Shown: piece after piece, positions 1 through 6,725 of the stretch
Position numbering within the stretch: position 1 is the stretch's first letter
Layout: every line of letters begins with the position of its first letter
Assembly (NCBI GenBank): GCA_023488835.1
Contig: JAMDCS010000002.1
Span: 1 to 6,725 of the forward strand
Direction: 5' to 3'
Length of the DNA: 6,725 nucleotides
Source of the DNA: Candidatus Bathyarchaeota archaeon
GTDB lineage: Archaea; Thermoproteota; Bathyarchaeia; Bathyarchaeales; UBA233
Position numbers and translations under genes: made by a program
The notes under the pieces: model-generated
The model's database searches: none
What the model was told of the DNA's origin: nothing
Seen by the model: the letters and a program-made list of their open reading frames with translations, nothing else

Positions 1-22
1 TTCTACCTTGTTATTCAGAACA
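1..22. repeat. Left arm of a 22-base perfect inverted repeat (partner 423-444)
   Basis: Positions 1-22 are the exact reverse complement of 423-444; base 23 no longer matches 422. The repeat begins at the first base of the window, so it may extend beyond it. Both arms lie inside the kinase gene and are read in opposite orientation (residues 158-164 encode FYLVIQN; the edge encodes VLNNKVE). A repeat like this inside unrelated parts of one protein is unexpected, and a fold-back or chimeric contig end is the simplest explanation. Confidence 0.85.
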
Positions 23-915
23 ATTTTACTGATATAATCGGTTTGTTCCTCAATCAAACCTATACTCTCCAGCGCCAGCGCCTTATCATCGAGGTGCGGG
101 GTGTTGGCAATTGCTTCTTTTGCCATGTACAATTCACTAACAATCGCTTGCAGGGGATTGCGTATGTCATGCCCAATCATGCCCGCGGTTTGTCCGATGG
201 CGACTAAGCGGTCTGTATCCTTACGCTCCATTACATTCTGAAAAATTCGCCACCGATACGAATGAAGCTGAAGAGAACTAAACGCGGCAACAATGTTTGC
301 GAAGGCTAAACTAGCCAGCGCCGTAACTAGCTCTGGCATATCAAAGTTTCCAAATGTCACCGTAACTATCGCTACTTCCCCGAGGGAAAATATTATCGCA
401 GGCGACGCCTGAAAAATAAACCTGTTCTGAATAACAAGGTAGAATATGAAAACGGCCATGTCGAGGATGATTATGTGGAGATAAAAATTTTCGGGACGCG
501 TCGAGTTAATCAACAGCACTGAAACTGCGACTGACAGCCAATAAGCAACTATTAACAAGTCATAGGAACGGTAGTTTTTTACTTGACGAAGATGCCTAAT
601 CAAGAGGATAGAATAAGAAATAAGCCCCAACCTTAAGACAACTAAAGCAAAAAAGGTCGATGAGAACGCAAGAAACATGTAATCGCCGATTGTGAAGAGC
701 GCTATGGAAAGGGCAATAAAGAAAACAGCTATTCTGGCTTGGGAAATATCTGGCTCAAGAAAAAGGTGCCGGTATTCTTCTTTATTTTCAAGTGAGGTTC
801 TCTTCCATGCGCCTACAAAGCCCTGGGCAACCCGCTTCAACGCCGCGGCAATTACCTCTCTAAACCCGCCTGTTGAAGCTTGATTTCCAGAAACATTACC
901 TTGGAATTTCCCCAA
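1..915 (-). CDS. Membrane-bound sensor histidine kinase, N-terminal part (cut by window edge)
   Basis: The frame is open from 915 to the window edge and encodes 305 residues. A soluble N-terminal stretch of about 60 residues is followed by roughly six hydrophobic helices (about residues 62-84, 88-106, 119-137, 144-162, 168-185, 190-207). A HisKA dimerisation and phosphoacceptor domain follows, with the H-box GHDIRNPLQ and its phosphorylated His at residue 249. The protein should sense a membrane or environmental signal, autophosphorylate on His249 and pass the phosphate to a response regulator. The HATPase domain would lie beyond the left edge and is not seen. I chose the TTG at 915-913 because an in-frame TAG lies 12 bases upstream and AGGAG sits 9 bases before the TTG. 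The last six residues (VLNNKV/E) depart from the usual HisKA continuation and coincide with a 22-base inverted repeat, so they may not be genuine. The signal sensed is unknown. Confidence 0.9.
   Translation of the reverse strand, partial: MGKFQGNVSGNQASTGGFREVIAAALKRVAQGFVGAWKRTSLENKEEYRHLFLEPDISQARIAVFFIALSIALFTIGDYMFLAFSSTFFALVVLRLGLISYSILLIRHLRQVKNYRSYDLLIVAYWLSVAVSVLLINSTRPENFYLHIIILDMAVFIFYLVIQNRFIFQASPAIIFSLGEVAIVTVTFGNFDMPELVTALASLAFANIVAAFSSLQLHSYRWRIFQNVMERKDTDRLVAIGQTAGMIGHDIRNPLQAIVSELYMAKEAIANTPHLDDKALALESIGLIEEQTDYISKIVLNNKVE
423..444. repeat. Right arm of a 22-base perfect inverted repeat (partner 1-22)
   Basis: This arm lies in the fourth membrane helix of the histidine kinase, where the reading frame and hydrophobic pattern are normal. 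It is therefore probably the genuine copy, and the edge copy at 1-22 the suspect one. Confidence 0.85.
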
Positions 916-924
916 AAAATTGGT

Positions 925-929
925 CTCCT
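925..929 (-). promoter_or_regulatory. Shine-Dalgarno site fixing the TTG start of the histidine kinase
   Basis: The minus strand reads AGGAG here, nine bases before the TTG at 915-913. The in-frame TAG overlapping this site (929-927 area) rules out any longer protein, and the next in-frame ATG lies within the first membrane helix. TTG with this ribosome site is therefore the best start. Confidence 0.7.
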
Positions 930-988
930 AAAAAAGCGAAGCGCTGAACAATTACTATAGGGCTTATTGAGAATTAAGGGTTTTTACT

Positions 989-1001
989 GCTAAAATTTAG
1001 C
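989..1001. promoter_or_regulatory. Inverted repeat GCTAAA-A-TTTAGC, candidate operator and minus-strand TATA region
   Basis: Six-base arms are separated by one base. Read on the minus strand, the AT core (CTAAATTTTAG) could serve as the TATA element for the histidine kinase, which would put transcription start near 968 and give a leader of about 50 bases. The half-site GCTAAA is shared with the inverted repeat upstream of pyrB at 6429-6452. Whether a regulator binds is inference. Confidence 0.35.
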
Positions 1002-1078
1002 TAAGCAAGGCTTACTTTCAGGGGTTTTTTAACGTTTAAAATCGGTATTTTGCTAGTTTTGTTGTTAACGATAAACGG

Positions 1079-1088
1079 GTAAGCTTAC
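1079..1088. promoter_or_regulatory. 10-base perfect palindrome GTAAGCTTAC in the divergent region
   Basis: The sequence equals its own reverse complement and lies 94 bases upstream of the amidase ATG. A few such palindromes are expected by chance in a window of this size, so a regulatory role is only a possibility. Confidence 0.2.
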
Positions 1089-1159
1089 GCTTTCCCCGAA
1101 AAGGCTTATTTTTCAGGTGCCTTTGTTAATTTGCTTCAAAAAAGTTAATACGAACAGCC

Positions 1160-1167
1160 TATAAATT
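1160..1167 (+). promoter_or_regulatory. TATA-like element upstream of the polyamine operon
   Basis: TATAAATT is the best TATA match before the operon. Archaeal TATA boxes are normally centred about 26-27 bases before the transcription start, which here would place the start near 1190, just inside the gene if the ATG at 1182 is used. Either this element is not used, or the start spacing is short, or transcription begins from an earlier element such as TTTAAAAT near 1035-1042. Confidence 0.3.
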
Positions 1168-1181
1168 AGTTGAAAACAAGG

Positions 1182-2108
1182 ATGGAGAATCAGATACCAG
1201 CCCACAAATTAAACCCAAACGTCTCTGCGCCGAAGAAAAAAAGCGATAAAACAGTTACAATTGGGCTAATCCAGATGTCTGATTCAGAGAACATAACTGA
1301 AAATATGGAAAAAACCGCGGAAAAGATTGAGGAAGCAGCAAAAAAAGGCGCACAAATCATCTGTCTCCAAGAACTGTACCGAACAAGATATTTTCCCCAG
1401 CAAAAAAACCTGGATGTTCAAGGTTTGGCTGAGACTATTCCTGGAGAATCCACCAAACTGTTTTCTGAGCTCGCGAAAAAACACAAGGTGGTCATCATTG
1501 CACCCTTGTTTGAGCGAGGCCAGAATGGCAAATTTTACAATTCAGCGGTCGTAATCAATTCAAACGGCGAAATCATGGGCACTTACCGCAAAGCCCACAT
1601 ACCCTACGACCCCTACTTCTACGAGAAAGATTATTTTGAAGCAGGCGACTCAAACTACAAAGTTTTTGAAACCAATTTCGCCCGCATCGGGGTGCTCATC
1701 TGCTATGACCAGTGGTTCCCTGAACCAGCCAGAATAAACGCGCTAAAAGGCGCAGAAATCATCTTTTACCCAACCGCCATCGGCTACGTTAAAGGCTACA
1801 CTTCAGAAGACGGCGACTGGCATGACGCTTGGAAAACCGTCCAACGCGCCCACGCCATAGCAAACGGAATCCATGTTGCCGCCGTTAACCGCGTTGGAGA
1901 GGAAGGTGAACTGGAGTTTTGGGGAGGCTCATTTGTCTGTGACTCTTTTGGCAAAGTCGTAGCTGAAGCCAGCACAACAAAAGAAGAAGTGCTAATTGCA
2001 ACGGTAGATTTGAGCAAGAACGAGAAAATTCAAGAAGGCTGGGGATTTCTGCGGAATCGACGCCCCGACACATACAATCCTCTCACAAAAAGAGGCGCCA
2101 GCCAATGA
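1182..2108 (+). CDS. aguB: N-carbamoylputrescine amidase (nitrilase superfamily)
   Basis: This enzyme hydrolyses N-carbamoylputrescine to putrescine, CO2 and ammonia, and should be cytosolic. The 308 residues form a single carbon-nitrogen hydrolase domain starting near residue 23. The catalytic triad is visible: Glu64 in LQELYRTRYFPQ, Lys137 in YRKAHIP, and nucleophile Cys174 in GVLICYDQWFPEPAR. The YDPYFYEKDYFEAGD and YPTAIG stretches and the C-terminal WGFLRNRRPDTY are typical of the AguB subgroup rather than of generic nitrilases. Length is slightly above the usual 290-300 because of a Lys/Pro-rich N-terminal extension of about 20 residues. I used ATG 1182, though it has only a poor adjacent AAGG; a TTG at 1170 would add four residues and has no better ribosome site. 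The stop overlaps the aguA start (ATGA), so the two genes are co-transcribed and probably translationally coupled. The adjacent agmatine deiminase makes its substrate, which strongly supports the call. Confidence 0.93.
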   Translation: MENQIPAHKLNPNVSAPKKKSDKTVTIGLIQMSDSENITENMEKTAEKIEEAAKKGAQIICLQELYRTRYFPQQKNLDVQGLAETIPGESTKLFSELAKKHKVVIIAPLFERGQNGKFYNSAVVINSNGEIMGTYRKAHIPYDPYFYEKDYFEAGDSNYKVFETNFARIGVLICYDQWFPEPARINALKGAEIIFYPTAIGYVKGYTSEDGDWHDAWKTVQRAHAIANGIHVAAVNRVGEEGELEFWGGSFVCDSFGKVVAEASTTKEEVLIATVDLSKNEKIQEGWGFLRNRRPDTYNPLTKRGASQ

Positions 2109-3154
2109 GTAACCAAGCCAAAATATGCCGTGAACTAGGCTACAGGATGCCTGCTGAATGGGAGAAACATGATGCTATTTGGTTAGCTTGGCCTTATGAC
2201 CCGACAACCTTCCCAGATAGAATCGAACGCGTCGAAGCCACTTACGTTCAGATTGTTAAGGAAATTCATGAGGGCGAACAAGTAAACCTCTTCGTTAAAG
2301 ACGAGCAAACAAAACATAAAGCAACCCAGCTGTTCAAAGCAGCACACATTGACCTGAGCAGGGTTAACTTTTACGTTTTCGGTTACGCAGATGTATGGTT
2401 TAGGGATTATGGACCAGTATTCGTTAAGAACCAGAACCATGAGTTAGCGATGCTGCATTGGAACTTTAACTCTTGGGGAGAAAAATACGAGACACTCCTA
2501 AAAGACAAGGAGGTCCCAGATTTCATCAAGCAAAAAATGCCCATGAAATGCTTCAAGCCGGGCATTGTGTTGGAGGGCGGCTCAATAGATGTAAACGGCG
2601 AAGGAACCCTGCTTACAACCGAGCAGTGCCTTCTCAACAAGAACCGCAACCCAGACCTCAACAAGAAACAGATCGAAAAATACCTATCTGACTACTTGGG
2701 CGTCACCCATTTCATCTGGCTAAAGCGAGGCATCCTTGGAGACGACACTGATGGGCACATCGACGATTTAGCACGCTTCGTGAACCCCTCAACGGTTGTT
2801 TGCGCCTACCAAGAAGACGAAAACGATGTAGACTTCGAAGTATTACAAGAAAACTATCAAATTCTGTGCCAATCGGTTGATCAAGATGGCAAGAAGTTGA
2901 AGATTGTCAAGTTGCCCATGCCTAAAGTCGTCAGCGACCAAGATGAAAGGTTGCCTGCAAGTTACACCAACTTTTACATCGGCAACCAGAAGGTTCTGGT
3001 TCCAGTCTTCGACCACAAAAACGATGCCAAGGCACTGGCGATTCTGCAGGAGTTATTCCCAACCCGAAAAGTTGTGGGCATTCGCTGTGTGGATTTGGTC
3101 TATGGGTTCGGAACAATTCACTGTATCAGTCAACAGCAGCCTTGTCGTGTCTAA
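2105..3154 (+). CDS. aguA: Agmatine deiminase (agmatine iminohydrolase)
   Basis: This enzyme converts agmatine to N-carbamoylputrescine and ammonia, the step before the neighbouring amidase. The 349-residue protein is a complete member of the Porphyromonas-type peptidyl-arginine deiminase/agmatine deiminase family. Visible motifs in order are MPAEWEKHDAIWLAWP (residues 15-30), VWFRDYGPVFV (97-107), LEGGSIDVNGEG with Glu157, GDDTDGHIDDLARF with His218 and Asp220, PASYTNFYIGN (284-294), and the C-terminal GFGTIHCISQQQP with the nucleophile Cys340. Aspartate 101 fits the substrate-guanidinium position. All expected catalytic residues are present, so it should be active. The ATG lies within the amidase stop codon overlap. 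Archaea more often make putrescine directly with agmatinase, so this two-step route is a less common choice. An arginine decarboxylase supplying agmatine is not in the window. Confidence 0.95.
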   Translation: MSNQAKICRELGYRMPAEWEKHDAIWLAWPYDPTTFPDRIERVEATYVQIVKEIHEGEQVNLFVKDEQTKHKATQLFKAAHIDLSRVNFYVFGYADVWFRDYGPVFVKNQNHELAMLHWNFNSWGEKYETLLKDKEVPDFIKQKMPMKCFKPGIVLEGGSIDVNGEGTLLTTEQCLLNKNRNPDLNKKQIEKYLSDYLGVTHFIWLKRGILGDDTDGHIDDLARFVNPSTVVCAYQEDENDVDFEVLQENYQILCQSVDQDGKKLKIVKLPMPKVVSDQDERLPASYTNFYIGNQKVLVPVFDHKNDAKALAILQELFPTRKVVGIRCVDLVYGFGTIHCISQQQPCRV

Positions 3155-3193
3155 GCGTCAAACACATCATGGTACAAGTCTTCTTTCTAGTTA

Positions 3194-3203
3194 AGTTTAA
3201 ACT
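3194..3203. promoter_or_regulatory. Palindrome AGTTTAAACT, candidate TATA element or operator of the NrdD-like gene
   Basis: This 10-base perfect palindrome lies in the 106-base gap between aguA and the NrdD-like gene. Its TTTAAA core is TATA-like and would predict a transcription start near 3224, leaving a leader of about 37 bases that includes the GGGAGA ribosome site. Because the downstream protein starts with a winged helix, a palindrome over its own TATA could be an autoregulatory operator; that is inference. Confidence 0.35.
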
Positions 3204-3246
3204 CTCCACTGAATAATAGGTAGAGCACCACCAAGTTTGGGAGTTT

Positions 3247-3252
3247 GGGAGA
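3247..3252 (+). promoter_or_regulatory. Shine-Dalgarno site supporting the ATG start of the NrdD-like gene
   Basis: GGGAGA lies eight bases before the ATG at 3261. An in-frame TTG at 3237 would add eight residues but has no ribosome site and would place this purine box inside the coding region. ATG 3261 is preferred. Confidence 0.6.
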
Positions 3253-3260
3253 AAAAGGGT

Positions 3261-5477
3261 ATGGTTAATCAGCCTCCGCATCGTGCACGCGGCGTCAAGG
3301 TGCTTAAAGCCGTTTCGTCACCGCTTAGGCTGCAAATCCTCAATTTGCTCTTTGACAAAAGCGCCTTATCCTACACCGAACTCATGAACCAGCTAAAAAT
3401 GAACCCCAGCCGAGACGCAGGCAGATTCGCTTATCACCTGAAATTTCTTTTGAAAGCGGATTTGGTTGAGGCAGACGTTGAAGCAAAAAAATATTATCTC
3501 ACCGACCTTGGCAAAATGGTTCTCGACGTGGCTGACCGTGTAGAAAAGAAAGCAGTTAAGCCACGTGGCATGTTGGTTCGAACGTCCCATTTGACGGTGG
3601 AAGAGTTTGACGCTAACAAAATCGCCAATTCACTTATCAAAGAAGCTAAAGTGCCCGCTGAACTGGCCCAGAAAGCCGCTAAAGAAGCTGAAAAACGCCT
3701 AGTTAAGTCAAAAACAAAGTACCTCACAGCCTCGTTAATCAGGGAAGTTGTGAACGGCATCCTTGTGGAGAAGGGCTACGAAGATTACCGCAATAAACTC
3801 ACCCGAGTCGGCATGCCAATCCACGAAGTAACCGCCCTCATCGAATCAAAGGATGCTGCTCAAGATTGCGTAGCCACAATCAGCAAGGCAGGTCAAACAG
3901 TCTTGGGCGAATACACGTTGCTAAACATTTTTCCCAGAGACATCGCCGACGCTCACCTTTCAGGCGCCCTCCACATCGACGGGTTAGGAACATGGGTACT
4001 AAAACCCAACGAAGTAATCCACGACCTCCGCTACTTCTTCCAACACGGCGTAAAACTCGACAACCCCCTACAAGTCGCCATGAACGCGCCGACCGACCTC
4101 AAATCCGCCCTATCCATCGCTTTTAACGTTCTGTTGCACGCTAGCAAAGAAACCAACCGTACTCAAACCTTCAACTACTTCAACGTGTTCCTCGCGCCCT
4201 ACGTGAGAGGAAACGAAGTAGCGAAAATCAAAGAGAACCTGCGGTTGTTCATTCAAAACCTCAACCAGCACGCGGAAGCTACGTTGGGGCTTGAGCTCGC
4301 AATTCCAAAGTGTACCGCAGAAAAAGAAGCCATCGGACCGCAGGGCAAAACAAAAGGCAACTACGGCGACTTTGCCCAAGAAAGCCAACTTGTAACTTCG
4401 CTTATCGTAGACGTTTTCACAGAAGAAAGCTTGTGCAAGCCGCTGCTGAGTCCCAAGTTGATAATAAAAATCAACAGCGCCACATTAGCTGACGAAAACG
4501 CGAAAGCCACCCTTCTCAAAGCCCACCAGCTAGCGGCGAAAAGTGGCATCCCCTACTTCGCTAACATGACCAAAAAAGAAAACGAAAACGCGGCATTTTC
4601 GTCTTCAGGCGTAAAATTCGCGGCAGATTTAACGGGTGACTGGGAAACCGACACATTGCGAACTGGGTCTTTGGGCTGCGTAGCCATCAACATGCCCAGA
4701 ATTGCACAGGAATGTGAAAAGGACAAAAACAAATTCTTCGATTTGATGCGGGAACGCTTTGAACTCGCAGCCCGAGCATTAGGCATAAAGAATAATGCGC
4801 TCAAGCAGTTTGGAAAAAATTTCTTGCCGTTTCTTCTGCAAAAAGCCGACGGCGACACCTACTTCCGACTCGAAAACTGCACACGAATAATCAATTTAGC
4901 AGGGTTCCGCGAAGCAATCGAAGCCTTCACCGAAAAAAACGTCAACTCAGAGGAAAGCCGCAAATTCGCAGAAGAAACAATCCAGAACCTATCAGCTTTC
5001 AAACAGAAAATCGGCAGAAAACATGGTAAACGTCTCTACCCCGTGATTCTTGGCAGTTCAGAAGCCTCTGAGCGGCTGGCGCAGCTGGACATTGAAAGAT
5101 ACGGCGTGGCTAAGGTGAAGTTTTCGGGCTCAAGAGAAAAACCGTATTATTCAACCGCTAAACGATTCCAAGTCAAACCCGCAGAGTTTCTCAGCGTACC
5201 AACTGAAATGCTTGAGACAGCCCAAAAAATGAAGGGATTGAATGCTGGCGGAAACCTGACCATAATCGAGTTGGAAGGCACCGAATACAAACCTGAAGCG
5301 CTGATGGATTTAACTCTGCGTTTAATGGAGAATCAAGCGTTAGAATTTTTCACCTACAACCGCCAGGTTAGTTTCTGTGACAACTGCAAGAAAAACTGGT
5401 TCGGAACACTGCATAAATGCCCCTCATGCGGCTCCATGAGCACACTGACAACGTTTGACCGATTCACGTCAACTTGA
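3261..5477 (+). CDS. Winged-helix / ATP-cone / NrdD-like fusion, probable catalytically dead RNR-derived regulator
   Basis: The 738-residue protein has four parts. Residues 11-90 form an ArsR-like winged helix (VSSPLRLQILNLL, then a recognition region ending in RFAYHLKFLLKADLVE). Residues 103-195 resemble an ATP cone (EEFDANKIANSLIKEA ... LIREVVNGILVEKGYEDY), but the usual KRDG-type nucleotide signature is not preserved. Residues 210-690 match the class III ribonucleotide reductase barrel: YTLLNIFPRDIADAHLSGALHI, FNYFNVFLAPYVRG, LRTGSLGCVAINMPRIA and GGNLTIIEL. A zinc ribbon follows with Cys706, 709, 720 and 723. Compared with E. coli NrdD from memory, the reductant Cys is Glu251, the thiyl-radical Cys is Val451, and the glycyl-radical Gly is Ser737, with the protein stopping one residue later. 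No activase gene (nrdG) is adjacent. I therefore infer a nucleotide-responsive DNA-binding protein rather than a reductase. Automatic annotation would probably call it NrdD. The fold is secure; the function is inferred. Confidence 0.85.
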   Translation: MVNQPPHRARGVKVLKAVSSPLRLQILNLLFDKSALSYTELMNQLKMNPSRDAGRFAYHLKFLLKADLVEADVEAKKYYLTDLGKMVLDVADRVEKKAVKPRGMLVRTSHLTVEEFDANKIANSLIKEAKVPAELAQKAAKEAEKRLVKSKTKYLTASLIREVVNGILVEKGYEDYRNKLTRVGMPIHEVTALIESKDAAQDCVATISKAGQTVLGEYTLLNIFPRDIADAHLSGALHIDGLGTWVLKPNEVIHDLRYFFQHGVKLDNPLQVAMNAPTDLKSALSIAFNVLLHASKETNRTQTFNYFNVFLAPYVRGNEVAKIKENLRLFIQNLNQHAEATLGLELAIPKCTAEKEAIGPQGKTKGNYGDFAQESQLVTSLIVDVFTEESLCKPLLSPKLIIKINSATLADENAKATLLKAHQLAAKSGIPYFANMTKKENENAAFSSSGVKFAADLTGDWETDTLRTGSLGCVAINMPRIAQECEKDKNKFFDLMRERFELAARALGIKNNALKQFGKNFLPFLLQKADGDTYFRLENCTRIINLAGFREAIEAFTEKNVNSEESRKFAEETIQNLSAFKQKIGRKHGKRLYPVILGSSEASERLAQLDIERYGVAKVKFSGSREKPYYSTAKRFQVKPAEFLSVPTEMLETAQKMKGLNAGGNLTIIELEGTEYKPEALMDLTLRLMENQALEFFTYNRQVSFCDNCKKNWFGTLHKCPSCGSMSTLTTFDRFTST

Positions 5478-6482
<1,005 letters not shown>

Positions 6483-6545
6483 TTATGGTTAACTTCGCTG
6501 GCAAAGGTTTAATCTCGCTCGCCGCAAATAAACACTAAAGTTAGC

Positions 6546-6555
6546 ACCTTAAGGT
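6546..6555. promoter_or_regulatory. 10-base palindrome ACCTTAAGGT directly before the ATG at 6556
   Basis: The sequence equals its own reverse complement and ends on the base before the ATG. If the downstream frame is translated from a leaderless message, this would be an operator at the transcription start; otherwise it may be chance. Confidence 0.2.
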
Positions 6556-6725
6556 ATGGACTTTTTGCATGTCTCTGCTTCGAAAGGGCTATACATACCC
6601 AAAACAACAGAGCACAAAAAACACAGCTTATCACGGCAAACAAGGCATAAACAAGCTAGAACAGCCAAATACGAGCAAAATAAACAAAACAATGCAGAAA
6701 AGGGCGAAAAATACCCCCCTACCAG
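6556..6725 (+). CDS. Doubtful ORF open at the right edge, unknown
   Basis: An ATG at 6556 opens a frame of 56 codons that continues past the window. The peptide begins MDFLHVSASKGLYIPK and then becomes rich in Lys, Gln, Asn and His, with no recognisable motif. In its favour, AAATAAA (6526-6532) is centred 27 bases before the ATG, the spacing of a leaderless archaeal transcript, and AAGGT directly precedes it. Against it, T depletion alone would keep the frame open and the composition is low-complexity. It would be divergent from pyrB. I would not name it without more sequence. Confidence 0.2.
   Translation, partial: MDFLHVSASKGLYIPKTTEHKKHSLSRQTRHKQARTAKYEQNKQNNAEKGEKYPPT

Larger units (their letters stand above)
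959..1131 (+). repeat. Three imperfect direct copies built on GGCTTA
   Basis: Copies start near 960, 1008 and 1102. Copies two and three share AGGCTTA, then a T-run and CAGG, and then a T-rich tail leading to TTAA; copy one shares GGCTTATT and the later GGGTTTTT but is weaker. The spacing is irregular (48 and 94 bases), so this is not a simple tandem repeat. Regulatory binding sites or remnants of a local duplication are both possible. Confidence 0.3.
916..1181. other. Gene-free divergent control region between the kinase and the polyamine operon
   Basis: No convincing ORF is present on either strand. The region is AT-rich and contains a 13-base near-palindrome (989-1001), a 10-base palindrome (1079-1088), three GGCTTA boxes (961, 1009, 1103), two TTAACG boxes (1029, 1065) and TATA-like stretches for both directions. 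It must carry the promoters of both divergent transcripts, but which TATA-like element is used cannot be settled from sequence. Confidence 0.6.

Noticed and set aside
692..883. Plus-strand ORF of 63 codons
   Set aside because: It lies antisense to the histidine kinase N-terminus, whose frame has a clear protein signature and ribosome site.
916..1181. Mobile element or insertion-sequence remnant suggested by the repeats
   Set aside because: There is no transposase fragment, no terminal inverted repeats with target duplications, and the repeated boxes are short and irregular.
4110..4388. Minus-strand ORF of 92 codons, and a similar one of 101 codons at 4553-4858
   Set aside because: Both are antisense to conserved NrdD-fold motifs and have no features of their own.
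3261..5477. Functional anaerobic ribonucleoside-triphosphate reductase
   Set aside because: The fold matches, but the two active-site Cys positions and the glycyl-radical Gly position are occupied by Glu, Val and Ser, the C-terminal extension is missing, and no nrdG is adjacent.
6549..6725. Minus-strand frame open from the right edge to a TAA at 6551-6549 (58 residues, very Cys- and Phe-rich)
   Set aside because: The Cys/Phe/Leu composition is what results from reading the complement of an A/C-rich, T-poor tract; there is no recognisable family and no support beyond openness.

Overview
The window reads as archaeal chromosomal DNA of moderate GC. I infer a Bathyarchaeia-type or related Thermoproteota genome, from archaeal TATA-like upstream elements, a TTG start with a strong Shine-Dalgarno site, and an archaeal-style winged-helix domain fused to a metabolic-enzyme fold. 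The lineage is inference; nothing here is a phylogenetic marker. There are no tRNAs, rRNAs, CRISPR arrays or insertion sequences.

Layout from left to right. (1) Positions 1-915, minus strand: the N-terminal 305 residues of a multi-pass membrane histidine kinase, cut off inside its HisKA domain by the window edge. (2) 916-1181: a gene-free divergent control region with a near-palindrome and repeated GGCTTA boxes. (3) 1182-3154, plus strand: a two-gene operon with a 4-base ATGA overlap, encoding N-carbamoylputrescine amidase and agmatine deiminase, which together convert agmatine to putrescine. (4) 3261-5477, plus strand: a 738-residue fusion of a winged helix, an ATP-cone-like domain, an NrdD (class III ribonucleotide reductase) barrel and a zinc ribbon. 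All three radical-chemistry residues of NrdD appear to be replaced. (5) 5478-6398, minus strand: aspartate carbamoyltransferase (PyrB), abutting the previous gene tail to tail with no gap. (6) 6399-6725: the pyrB upstream region with a strong inverted repeat, then a T-poor tract holding a doubtful ORF that runs off the right edge.

How they fit together. The polyamine genes form one clear unit. The NrdD-like protein and pyrB both point to nucleotide metabolism. The best candidate for something new is the NrdD-like protein: a dead reductase fold carrying a DNA-binding domain and a possible nucleotide-sensing domain suggests a transcription factor built from a ribonucleotide reductase. An inverted repeat with GCTAAATA half-sites overlaps the likely pyrB TATA element, and a related repeat lies between the kinase and the polyamine operon, so a shared regulator is possible. 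The extreme left end carries a 22-base inverted copy of positions 423-444 exactly where the kinase leaves its expected family pattern, which suggests an assembly or amplification artefact at that edge.
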